Assembly (NCBI GenBank): GCA_028752905.1
Contig: JAQNBH010000011.1
Coordinates: 18,135,909 to 18,199,908 of the forward strand
Direction of reading: 5' to 3'
DNA from: Cladorhizidae sp. MBARI D1340-BT2
Taxonomy: Eukaryota; Porifera; Demospongiae; Poecilosclerida; Cladorhizidae
DNA length: 64,000 bases
Shown piece by piece: positions 44,641 through 54,590 of the stretch (its first letter is position 1; every line of letters begins with the position of its first letter). Both the position numbers and the translations under genes were made by a program. The notes under the pieces were generated by a model. It saw only the letters and a list, made by a program, of their open reading frames with translations. It did not search any database and was not told where the DNA came from.

Positions 44641-45714
44641 CGGTCGGTCACCAAGACAAACCCGACATCTCTCCTTCATATCCACAGATGTGTGTCACAT
44701 CACCGGCAAGGCAAACATCATCGCCGATGCCTTGTTGTGTGCCGATCTCTCTGCGATCACCCTGCCCACAATCGACTACCATAATCTTGCCACCAATCAG
44801 AAGAATTCCAAGGAGAGTGTTGCCTACAGGACTTCCATAGTCTCCAATTCACTGATGTTCCTTTTGGGGCCTTCACCGTCCTCTGTGATGTCTCCACCAG
44901 AAAAAGCAGACCAGTTGTTCCATCTGAGTGGACTAGGTGCATTTTTGAAGCCATCCATGGACTCTCTCATTCCAGATGCAAGCTAACACAGCAAGCTGTC
45001 TCCTCTCGTTTCATCTGGCATGGCCTCAAGCGTGACATTCATCGCTGGTGCCAGGAATGCCATGCCTGCCAGTCCTCGAAGATCCAGTGTCACGTACATG
45101 CCCCTTTTCTCAGGAGAGATCCTCCAGATAGATGTTTTGGAAGCATACATTGATATCGTTGGCCCCCTCCCAACCTAGGAGAATGAGATCTACCTCTTCA
45201 CGATCATTCGGTTCACATACTGGCCTGAGGCTATACCAATAGGAGACTCTACAACTGAGACATGCGCTAGGGCCCTCATCTGCTATTGGATTGCATGATT
45301 CGGTGACCCTCAGTATCTCGCCTCTGACCATGGGCCACAGTTCACTTCACACTTATAGACTGTTCACAACAAACTGTTGGGCATCTCTGCATCTACCACC
45401 ACGGTTTACCACCCTCAAGCCAATAGGATGGTGGAGCGCCTTCACCGACAGCTCAATTGCTGAAAGCCCGTCTCTCCGGACCAAACTGGATGGATGAGCT
45501 GCCTCTACTCCTCCTCAGCATCAGCTGGAGGGAAGATGCTGAATATTCTGCTGCCGACCTTGTCTGCGGCACTGGGTTGTATGTACCTGGAGAGTTTTTT
45601 CCTCCTGCTGAGACTGACCCACCAAGCTTGTCCCCACCAACTGAGTTCCTCCGCCATCTTCAGGATGCGATGCATTCTGTTCTGCCACCACCTACTGAAT
45701 TCCATGGTGAGCGC
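44641..45714 (+). pseudogene. Gypsy integrase, truncated
   Basis: ITGKANIIADALL closes RNase H. RFIWHGLKRDIHRWCQECHACQ is the His/Cys zinc domain. IDIVGPLPT holds the first catalytic aspartate. FGDPQYLASDHGPQFTSHL holds the second, and ANRMVERLHRQLN the glutamate. All three acidic residues persist although frames are broken by at least three stops. The C-terminal part (LPPPTEFHGE) stops at about 45714 where another sequence begins; the 3' LTR is missing. Confidence 0.85.
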
Positions 45715-45975
45715 CAGTGAAGCTAATGTTGGATGAGGTTAGAGCATCGGTTTAGAATATAGTGTCACTGAGAATTCAACTCCACCCGCAGTATGTGTGG
45801 TAGTAACACCTACAGTGTTTAGGTCACTCAATGCTACCACATGCATTACATCAAATTCCTACGACAATGAACTGGTATCTCTGCTGCAACTGGCAGTGGC
45901 TGTATCTCCAGAATACACTTCATCAGGAAATGTAAACACATCGGCAGCTGCATTAAATACATAGAGAATGTTAAT
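45715..45975 (-). pseudogene. Decayed copy of the immunoglobulin-like exon
   Basis: The minus strand aligns to 4045-4290, including the splice acceptor (AATGCAG before 45947) and about 25 bp of intron. FPDEVYSGDTATASCSRD matches the intact exon, but a cysteine of the intact copy is tyrosine, the core tryptophan position is a TAG stop, and a 2-base loss shifts the frame near 45750. The 3' third of the exon, with the second core cysteine, is absent: homology ends exactly where Gypsy sequence stops. Confidence 0.85.
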
Positions 45976-46287
45976 TGTTGAAACAAAAACAAACAATCTT
46001 TGTAGTAGGTAATAGCAGAAGTACAGAATTGCCAGGTATTCACCGTCATCTTATTATATTTAATTAATAAAATAATGTAACAAAGGCCTCACTATCAATT
46101 TCAGTGTTGTGCATAGAATGTGTGCATACTGAATTCAAATTAGGAACTACATCCCAATGTGAATCAGATTCAGTGCTCATGAGGTCGTCTGAATTGACTC
46201 AAACTGCAGCAATTAATTATATATGCAAGTGTGTATTAAATAAAACTTTACACCAGAACTAACCTGTTATTTACAACGTTTATTAAT
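45976..46287. other. Unassigned sequence
   Basis: AT-rich, no gene or repeat recognised between the Ig-like pseudo-exon and the 71-bp minisatellite. Confidence 0.5.
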
Positions 46288-47074
46288 CAGGTAGACACAC
46301 ATGATTATGTATTCATATATACACATTAGCCACATGCACCATAAGTGGTTGTAATACTCAGGTAGACACACGTGATTATGTATTCATATATACACATTAG
46401 CCACATGCACCATAAGTGGTTGTATTACTCAGGTAGACACACGTGATTATGTATTCATATACTGTATACACATTAGCCACATGCACCATAAGTGGTTGTA
46501 TTACTCAGGTAGACACATGTGGTTATATATTCATATATACACATTAGCCACATGCACCATAAGTGGTTGTATTAATCAGGTAGACACACATGATTATGTA
46601 TTCATATTACACATTAGCCACATGCACCATAAGTGGTTGTATTAATCAGGTACAACACACACGTGATTATGTATTCATATATACACATTAGCCACATGCA
46701 CCATAAGTGGTTGTATTACTCAGGTAGACACACGTGATTATGTATTCATATATACACATTAGCCACATGCATCATAAGTGGTTGTATTACTCAGTTAGAC
46801 ACACGTGATTAAGTATTCATATATACACATTAGCCACATGCCATAAGTGGTTGTATTAATCAGGTAGACACACGTGATTATGTATTCATATATACACATT
46901 AGCCACATGCACCATAAGTGGTTGTATTAATCAGGTAGACACACGTGATTATGTATTCATATATACACATTAGCCACATGCACCATAAGTGGTTGTATTA
47001 ATCAGGTAGACACACGTGATTAAGTATTCATATATACACATTAGCTACATGCACCATAAGTGGTTGTATTAATC
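46288..47074. repeat. 71-bp minisatellite, about 11 copies
   Basis: The unit is CAGGTAGACACACGTGATTA, then TGTATTCATATATACACATT, then AGCCACATGCACCATAAGTG, then GTTGTATTAAT. Copies differ by only a few substitutions and small indels. Most contain the palindrome CACGTG and all contain a CACATG. The array ends abruptly at 47074. Confidence 0.97.
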
Positions 47075-47179
47075 TGTTGTGAAGAAATGACACAACACTG
47101 TAGCTCGGATGAGACAGGAATCACTGAGGCAAACACCATCATTTCTTTTTTAAATAACTGTGTTCATGTTCTTTTCAGT

Positions 47180-47250
47180 CATTGCACATGTACAGTATAT
47201 ACATGTACACTGCATGTGCAGCATGTACATGTACAGTGCATGTACAAAGT
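47180..47250. repeat. Nested TGTACATG palindromes
   Basis: CATGTACAGTATATACATGT and CATGTACATGTACAGTGCATG can form several alternative hairpins. Purely structural observation; no function assigned. Confidence 0.8.
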
Positions 47251-47398
47251 TCATTAATATTGGGGAAAATGTGGGGTGTTCTCAGATGTGGCTGCTTCTG
47301 AGTTATGGACAGTGCCTACCCAGATAAGAGGAGTTTGAGTATAATAACTGTGTGTTTTTTTTAAGATAACATTATATTATGTTTTATATTAATGATGA

Positions 47399-49543
47399 GA
47401 GACTCTGGGCATTAACCTGATTGGCCCACTCGCAGCTACTGATAAAGGCCACAGATATGTCTGCACTGTGACTGACCTTTTTACTAAGTGGGTGTTTGCT
47501 CGTCCCATTAAGTCAAAGTGTGTTGCTAATGTGATACTTAAGCTCATCTACAATTATGATCCTACAAGGAAAATGATCATGGACCAGGGCCGTGAATTTA
47601 TTAACCAGGTTAGTGACAGGTTTTAACATTCAAGGTGCATAATAAATGCTAAATAAGAATCCAATTCAGGATTTCTCAATGTTAGATTTTAGTTATATAG
47701 CAGTGGTGGTCAAGACAACTCATCTTTTCTCCATAACTACTATGCAGATAGCTTCTTTTTACAGCGAATGTTATTAGTAACATTATACATACTTGATATC
47801 TATTTCATGCTGTTTTGCTTTTCCAACTCAGGTTCATCTTTGCTGCCTTTGAGGTGAAGCGAATAATGTGTTCTGCATACCATCCAGAACACAAATGGCC
47901 AGGATGAGCACACAAACTACACTTAAGATGGCACTGTCCAAATACATAAATGACAGCCAAACTGACTGAAACAAGTAAGTTACTATATTTGAAGCTACTA
48001 TGCATCAATACTGGTCAGTGTATATGTTGTAGCAAATGGATGGATTTGTAACTGCTGGTTGGTATATAAGCTTACTATGTACATGTCTTTAGTTCTCATG
48101 GTTTGCATTTTGTTGATATCTTAGATTTGTGCTCCCTACCACTTATGGCATCAACACTAGTATACAATCATCAGCAAAGCAGCAGCCCTTTGTATTGATG
48201 TTCTATCGCACAGCTCGGGGTGCCATAGTCATCGATGCAGAACATGATTGTGAAGAAGAGTTACAGTATATGAATATACACACTGACGTGTCTCCTGAAG
48301 AAATTAAAATAGACTTGGAAGATCATGTAGCAAAGGTAGAGATTGTCTAGTGGCAGACTATAATTAATGAAATATGATTTAGAAACTAATTAGCTGTGCA
48401 TTTTTTTATTTGTGAATGAAATTATTGGCAGTTTTCATATTGGTGTATGTAAAATGATCCACAGCAACTCTTTTTATTATACTTCTGTATTCACTTAGGT
48501 ACAGGCCCTGGATGAACAGGTACAGGTCCTGGATGAACAGGTACGAGAAAAAATTGAAGAAGCCAAGCCAAGCACAAGTTCTATTTTGATGCCAAGCAAA
48601 AGAAAGGCTTACCAAGGGACTTTCTCATAACTCTCCAGTCTGGAGCATGGTTGGAGGACACCCACATTAATGAAGCACAGGCCATACTTCATGTATGATT
48701 TCCAAAAATGTGTGGCCTTCAGCCAGTTCAATATTTGGTACCAGGCAGTGGAGGCTCACTTACTGGAACTCCAGTAGAGAATTATGTGCCGATCATGAAT
48801 ATACTGGTGGCCACTGGGTTTGTGCATCAAATGTAGGAGCATCCAAGGGTACAGTGTTGTCATATGATAGCCTCCCTACCAGAACCAGTAAGTCATTGTG
48901 TTTAAACTATGTCTACTAAAATCTAGTGATTTTTAATTTGTTATTATTTTTTAATTGTTTGACATGTTTTCTTCAAGTCGGGTGAATGGAATTGAGGACT
49001 ATGTACAGTAATATTTGATATTACACCTTCATATATACATGCACCTTATGTTTTAATATATCTGTTCTTATCATTGATGCAGAATTGGATACGCTGAAAG
49101 ACCTTGCCTGGATGGAGCATTACACTGGAATCTATCTTATCATTGAGAAACCAGAAATACAGAGACAGGCTGGAGGCAATGATTGCAGGTTATTTGCAAT
49201 CCTATTGCAATTGCAACAGCTTTATGCAGTGGGATTAACAGATCAGACATAACCATTGATCAGAGCAAGATGCGACACCATCTAGCAATGTCCTTCCAGA
49301 CAAGATAATTACTATCTTTCCCATTGAAGGGTCTTAGATGGACTGTAACCTGCAATAAGTTGGACAAAAGAATACCACTTATCTGCATATGTAGGCAGCC
49401 CCATGACCCTGTCCTTATGGTTGTACAGTGCTGTTCATATAAGGAATGGTTCCATCAATCTTGTGCTAACATTCCTTCATCAGCCATCGCAAATTTACAT
49501 GAAGAATGGAATTGTCAGCAATGCAAAGACAGAAGCCTGTGAA
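47399..49543 (+). pseudogene. Integrase + Ulp1-like protease + PHD-finger gene (Ginger-like element or derived gene), broken
   Basis: Exon-like blocks: 47399-47608, 47832-47974, 48125-48335, 48499-48887 and 49083-49543, with GT-AG introns between them. At two junctions (47974/48125 and 48335/48499) the frame is kept. The integrase part has GINLIGPLAATDKGHRYVCT, FTKWVFARPIKSK, MIMDQGREFINQ and CSAYHPE; the first catalytic aspartate is replaced by Asn. A heptad-like linker follows (VQALDEQVQVLDEQVREKI). The cysteine protease part has AWLEDTHINEAQAIL, GGHWVCASNVG, LSYDSL and QAGGNDC; the residue after the catalytic Cys is Arg instead of Gly. Last is a PHD finger, ICICRQPHDPVLMVVQCCS then EWFHQSCANIP and WNCQQC, with one zinc cysteine changed to tyrosine. 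In-frame stops (e.g. the TDW position is TGA) show decay. No N-terminus seen; the 71-bp array lies upstream. Confidence 0.75.
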
Positions 49544-49559
49544 TAATCAATCAGCTTGT

Positions 49560-50330
49560 CAACAAATATATAATGTAGTACATCTCTTGAATTGTGAAAT
49601 ACATTGTGAGTTATTTGGCAAGATATGAAATTCATGGTCATTTATCAATGGGAATAATGAAGTAGAAAGGGTTTTCCTATATACCACAACACTTGACTAA
49701 ATGGGAGTAATGTGACAGGTGCGATAGCATGCCATATATTTATCTAAAAGCTCTATTGCAATAATTCACACTTAGCATTTGAAAGAGAAGAGAAAAACAA
49801 TTCAAGTGAAATTAAAATATCTAACAAGCAGATGAAACGGAAATAAATGAGGGTCCTGGGTCAGCAAGGTACCCACCCTACTCGGGACATAGTCCCACAG
49901 AGCGTGAAGGGCAACAGAAGGTAAGGATAGTAAATATTATAATAATTATATAGTGACTGATGGGTATTAATATGGAGAGAGAACTGATGGAGAGAGGTGA
50001 CTATATACTCAGGTCATCTTTAGCTCTGAACACCACACAGGAGCATACAATTGCCACTTTCCCACCAACATCAAATAAACCATTATTCTATGCTTCAAGA
50101 GATTATGCAGGATTCTAAAACCCAGCCAGGGTCTTATGGAGTGAGTGACCAAGGGTCCCAATTTTCCATGGTCATAAGACTTCCCAATCATTGATGCAAT
50201 AATTGATAATTGTGTTTCTCACTCTTTCTCCTACATAGCTAACTCCTGCTAATTATAAATAGTAAGTTCTGTGGGAATTTTGTGCTGATAATCAACTACA
50301 AATTTCGAGCCTTATTCTGATAATTATGGA
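49560..50330. other. Unassigned sequence
   Basis: The 3' flank of the integrase/Ulp1/PHD relic. No terminal inverted repeat was identified. Short frames without motifs. Confidence 0.5.
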
Positions 50331-50334
50331 ACAT

Positions 50335-50625
50335 GTAGCTAGGTCTTGTGAAAGATTGTGCACTTCTTGTTGACTGTGGGGAGTTTGCTGGTGATTTAGA
50401 TATGGTCGAGAGCATTGAAAGGTCTGAGGAGTGGGTGGTAGAATAGAGAAATCAAGATGATGAAGGGAGAGTAGGCCTAATGTTAGGTATATAGATCAGT
50501 AACAGGGGTGAAAGAAGAGGTACTGGGTAGGGGAGACAGAATTATAATTGTAATCGGAAATGTGCTCAAGTATTGGGAGAAGAGGAAAAGATGTTTGGCA
50601 ACTAGGGCTCCATGTCCTTATGTCT
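50335..50625 (+). pseudogene. LINE C-terminal tail, second copy
   Basis: Plus-strand peptides LLVDCGEFAGDLDMVESIER, DDEGRVGLMLGI and EVLGRGDRIIIVIGNVLKYW then EKRKR parallel the tail at 9255-9520 (HFLVICGEF, EDGKVTLLSGKD, WWQRRKELLY). The upstream CxxC part is not recognisable. This is a diverged, 5'-truncated insertion of the same LINE family in the opposite orientation. Confidence 0.5.
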
Positions 50626-50629
50626 TTGG

Positions 50630-52330
50630 CACCTTCCCCGCCATCCAAAAACAAACACTGTTGTAATAAGTTAATTCATGTTTTTTTCTTCAGTAGTCTT
50701 TTTTATGTATTAGTAATGGCCCATATCAAGGACAATTAAATTCTACATAACTTTTTTTTAAAGCAAATTTTTTTAAACTACGTAGTTATCAAATAATTTC
50801 AGTGGGACCCCTACTAACTCTACCACAGATACTGTAGCTTACTGCCATCATCTGGTGGCAGAACTATCTTATGAGGAGTACCTGGCAAGTGCGAGGAATA
50901 TGGCAAGTGCGAATGGCACTTCCTGTGGGACGGAAGGAAATATGGGTTTGCGCATGCTCAGTGGGTGAAATGTGAGTAATATGGCATGACAGGAGCACTG
51001 CTCAAGGTGGACTTGGCCTCACCCTTTTGCTGTCATGGTGTCAACGCAGTCGAAAGTGGACATTTAGCAGATGGGGGTCCTTTATGTATGATGTATAGAT
51101 TATTGTACATACACCAACAAAGCACGGAGTGTAGCAGAATAAACACTGACTAGACAATAAAATGACAATTCGTAGGACCACCAAAAAGTATTTGCATAGC
51201 TGCAGCTATTTTTGAATTGAACTGGGCAGCCATCGACAACCTGCAAATTACTTAGGTGTGGAGGACATGGAGGTCGTTTATCATCTAGTGTATTGGAACC
51301 CTGGAGGTGCCTTGATAAAATGTATTCTACTGATAGAAGATATTGTCTTGCACCCTATAAATGATCAGGGCATATAGGCCTTGTGGAAAGGTGTCAGTCA
51401 AAAGATAAGGAAGAGTGTCTAGATATAGCTATATTAATCACCTAACCCAGATACTCCAATCAAACATTCCAAGTTATCTCTACCATCCTTGTGAAGACTT
51501 CTCTAACACCAATACCGTGCTTTCACAAATATTTTCCTTCCACAAGATTCTAGAATGGAATTTATTGTCTGATGTTTTCCTTTGTCATTGAATTTCCTCA
51601 CCTCCTGTGTCCTTGCCATGCCCATCCCTGCATTTTCATTTGTCATGATGTATGCATGTATTCAATGCACTGCCATTTTATTGCAAAATCAACCAATAGA
51701 GTGGATGTGCTTGTGACATTAGAAGCATTTCCAGAAGTGTTATTATGAATACATCCAGGTGGGATAATTGACACATGTACACAGAATGGTTGATCATTGA
51801 CATCATACAAAGCAAATTGTATCATCATGGTGACAAGAGTTAGATAGAACACAACCAGGATAGCTCTTTCTTGTGTGCATAAGTCTGTCATAACTCTATG
51901 TCAACATGTCAAGGAGGATGGAGGGTGTGAGACTGGTGAGAGTCTAGTGTAGAACATGTGGTTCATCATAATTATTGTGAATCAATTCCTAGTTATAGTC
52001 TGTGCTGAACTACTGCATCTGATAAGATCATGTGCTAACTGTATGAATTGACTTGGAGTTGGCAATACAGTACTTGTGGTATGTTGTTGCAAGTGAGTAA
52101 TAGTGGCTGTGTGCCTTTGCAGACATAGCTATGTTATGGATGAAAAGCACACCCAGACTACGTCTCACTGTTTGACAATTAAAGTACGGTCTTCACGTCA
52201 ACTGCACCAGTAGTTTGAACACAACAAGATTATATATACCTTCTCATGTCACTATGCCAAGGTTACCTCAAGTTTTCTATGCACTCACCTATGAAAACAA
52301 GCACACCCTTTATGAAACTAAATGGTACAT
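50630..52330. other. Unassigned sequence
   Basis: No motif was recognised in the 82-codon minus-strand frame at 51643-51891, although it contains hydrophobic VVFYLTLVTMMIQFALYD, which could be a membrane segment or chance. Nothing else stands out. Confidence 0.45.
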
Positions 52331-52337
52331 AAAATAA

Positions 52338-52516
52338 TAATAATAAATAAATAAATAAATAAACAAACAAACAAACAAACAAACAAACAAACAAAAAATA
52401 AACAAACAAATAAACAAACAAACAAATAAACAAACAAAAAAATAAACAAACAAACAAATAATTTGAAAAAACAAATAAATTAACAAATAAACAAATAAAC
52501 AAATTAACAAATAAAC
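52338..52516. repeat. AAAT/AAAC tetranucleotide microsatellite
   Basis: About 180 bp of AAAT changing to AAAC units. It is open on the minus strand as a false leucine/phenylalanine/cysteine-rich peptide (CLFVCLFVCLF). Confidence 0.95.
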
Positions 52517-52936
52517 AAAAATTATACCTCATCCAGAAAATATCTGTGGCTATGCAGAGGGGAAACATGTTAATCAATACTTGGTCTGGTGCATCTAACT
52601 TTCTAGCTAGCTAGTTCATTATTATTATTTTTATTTTTATTATATTTAAAAATGTTCAAATAAAAAATAAAAAATAAATACATGATGTGCGTTATTTAGA
52701 ATATTACCTGTTTTGTGTAGCTGAAGGTTTACCTTGTGCCCCCGTGGTTCTTATCATAAAGTCGGAAATTTTTAAATGTCAAAATATGCAAGTGAATTTA
52801 TGGGGGTATAACCAATTTCATCAGTAGAGCAAAACATACAAAACAAGACGCACAAAACAAATGAATGAAAAAATAACCCCAGATCTCGAGATTCCTGTGA
52901 CAAGAGAAGGACTTGGCAAGGGCGATAAATAGACAA

Positions 52937-53543
52937 TTAAGTCAACAGGGTAACGAGGGAAATGAATCTGAGTTCCAAACAAGGATGACCCGGGCCCGGA
53001 AGATACGGTGCGAGGCAGTTACTTATGACTCTTGAGTCTGTTTTGTCAAGAAGATTTGTTGCATCAGATAGAATTAGCGAGGGAAATATTCGGCGAAGCG
53101 AAGAGCGAGTGCTGGGTAACCAGTGACCCAAGGCACCAATCTCAACAGTAATAAGTGTGGTAGAGATGCCACGTGAGTCGAGGTCACTTAGGGCTTGTTG
53201 GTAATTTTTCTTGTTCTCTTTCCGACACTTGGCATTGGCCAGGGACTCAGGGGAGTTGTATGGGACATTAAGTTCAAGTAGGATAACTTCCCCTGGTCTA
53301 ACAATCACGATATCTGGACGAGCCAAGGTGTCTAGGATGTCTATTAGAATGGGAAGGTGGATTCTCACTTGCTCTGGATTCTGAAAGATCTGCATGTCTT
53401 CTTTGAGCTGAGAAGGCAGAAGCCTTCACAATAAAGGTCTCACTTTGGAAGCGCCAAGTCCAGGAAAGGAATGTTGGAAGCTTTCCTACCTTGAACAAGA
53501 AGTTGAGGGATAAGACATTAAGTTCCATACTCACAGAAAGCAT
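52937..53543 (-). pseudogene. Retrotransposon restriction-like endonuclease domain fragment
   Basis: The minus strand encodes ILDTLARPDIVIVRPGEV then ILLELNVPYNSPESLANAK, followed by RKENKKNYQQAL, and then DSRGISTTLITVEIGALGHW and LPSTRSSLRRIFPSLILSD. PD-x(n)-E-L-x-V followed by a lysine-rich helix is the PD-(D/E)xK-like endonuclease found C-terminal to reverse transcriptase in restriction-endonuclease-bearing non-LTR elements. The first part (to 53543) is in another frame, so a shift lies near 53395. No reverse transcriptase is attached; the fragment abuts the hAT relic at about 53490. Confidence 0.6.
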
Positions 53544-53990
53544 TGCTGTTCACCTATCGTACCTCGAGACTACTATGACACATTACTTTCCCAAGGATCG
53601 CACAGTTCCACAATGGGTTCAACAGCCCTTCCTGGCAGACATGAGTGATGATGACAACCTGAAGGATCTACAGGTGAACCATGGTTGTCAAATATAATTT
53701 CGAACGTTACCACTTTCTGACTTCTGATGGGAGCAATTGGTAGCATATCCTGTGGACTGGCACTGGAGAAAAGTATTCTATTTCCAACTACCTATCTTTG
53801 TGAGAAAGCATTCTCAACCATGCTTCAAATAAAAACAAGAGCCAGGAACCGTCTTCAAGGTGGCCTGCTCCATGACATGAGGGTGGCTTTGGCCAAAACC
53901 AAGCCTAAATTTGATAAACTTGTGGCCAACAAGCAACAACAAAAATCACACTATGTGTATGCTTCATTACCCCTCTTTCTATATTTAATC
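53480..53990 (+). pseudogene. hAT transposase C-terminus, ZBED/SCAND3-like type
   Basis: The frame LTESIAVHLSYLETTMTHYF is followed, after a frameshift near 53700, by LFPTTYLCEKAFSTMLQIKT and RARNRL, then DMRVALAKTKPKFDKLVANK. This is the hAT dimerisation region of the ZBED5-like type, distinct from the ZMYM1-like hATs at 10-12 and 33-34 kb. The catalytic core is absent upstream, replaced by the endonuclease fragment on the opposite strand. The 3' terminal repeat lies at 54231-54245. Confidence 0.75.
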
Positions 53991-54199
53991 TCGATTATAT
54001 AGGTAGGTTTGTGATCTTTAAAGTTCTTTTCATCTTTTCTGATTGAGTAATTATTACTGGAGTAAGTAATTGATGTCTTATTTTTGAAAGTGAATAAAAT
54101 AAATTATGAAACAGTGCATTACTTGTCTTATTTTATTTACCCTTGTAGTACTGAGACACTGTAATACTTGTACTTTCATTAAGGTGCTAGACTACCTAG

Positions 54200-54245
54200 G
54201 CATGACTACAGGGGTGCTGAGGTTGGAAAAGGTTAAGAAACACTG
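54200..54245 (-). repeat. hAT 3' terminal repeat (ZBED-like element)
   Basis: The minus strand from 54245 reads CAGTGTTTCTTAACC and continues into TTTTCCAACCTCAG, a common hAT terminus type in animal genomes. It lies about 250 bp after the transposase stop, closing the element. Confidence 0.65.
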
Positions 54246-54279
54246 GTCTAGGGTGTAATCGATGTAAGTGAAGGCCTAC

Positions 54280-54590
54280 CTTTGGCTCTAGCCATAGCCC
54301 TGGCCCTAACCCTAACCCTAAATCAGAGCTAGTGAAGATTGTGGAAGAGGACTATGAGATGGCATTTTTAGAAACTGAATTTGATATTGTGTCATAAAGG
54401 ATTTTAAAGCAATGCTGAAAGTCTCTACATTTGATTCTCTTCCTAGTCCTAGTCCTCAGCCCTCCTAGCCCTAGCCCTCTTAGCCCTAACCCTCCTAGCC
54501 CTAGCCCTAGACCTAGCCCTCCTAGCCCTAGCCCTCCTAGCCATAGCCTTCCTAGCCCTAGCTCTCCTAGTCCTAGCCCTTGTGGTCTAC
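54280..54590. repeat. CCCTAG/CCCTAA-rich array
   Basis: A short run CCCTAACCCTAACCCTAA at about 54301-54320 and a longer degenerate array (54445-54590) of CCTAGCCCTAGCCCTCCTAG-type units with 12-18 bp higher-order period. The plus strand is open as a proline/serine repeat, which I do not treat as a gene. It is similar in base unit to 35265-35308. Confidence 0.85.

Larger units (their letters stand above)
36108..45714 (+). mobile_element. Gypsy-type LTR retrotransposon, split by a Tigger element and 3'-truncated
   Basis: Gag, protease, reverse transcriptase, RNase H and integrase homology occur in canonical Gypsy order on the plus strand. Pol is interrupted at 38056 by a Tigger insertion and resumes at 44229. 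Sequence homology stops at about 45714, past the integrase core, where a decayed immunoglobulin exon copy begins. The 3' LTR is therefore absent. TGGTGAGCCCGACG at 36112-36125 fits a tRNA primer-binding site. All frames are disabled. Confidence 0.9.

Noticed and set aside
45855..46049. Minus-strand 67-codon frame as a separate gene
   Set aside because: It overlaps the decayed Ig-like exon and its intron in a different frame.
46288..47074. CRISPR-like array
   Set aside because: Repeats are head to tail with no variable spacers; an ordinary minisatellite.
52263..52577. Leucine/cysteine-rich membrane protein on the minus strand
   Set aside because: It is the translation of an AAAT/AAAC microsatellite.
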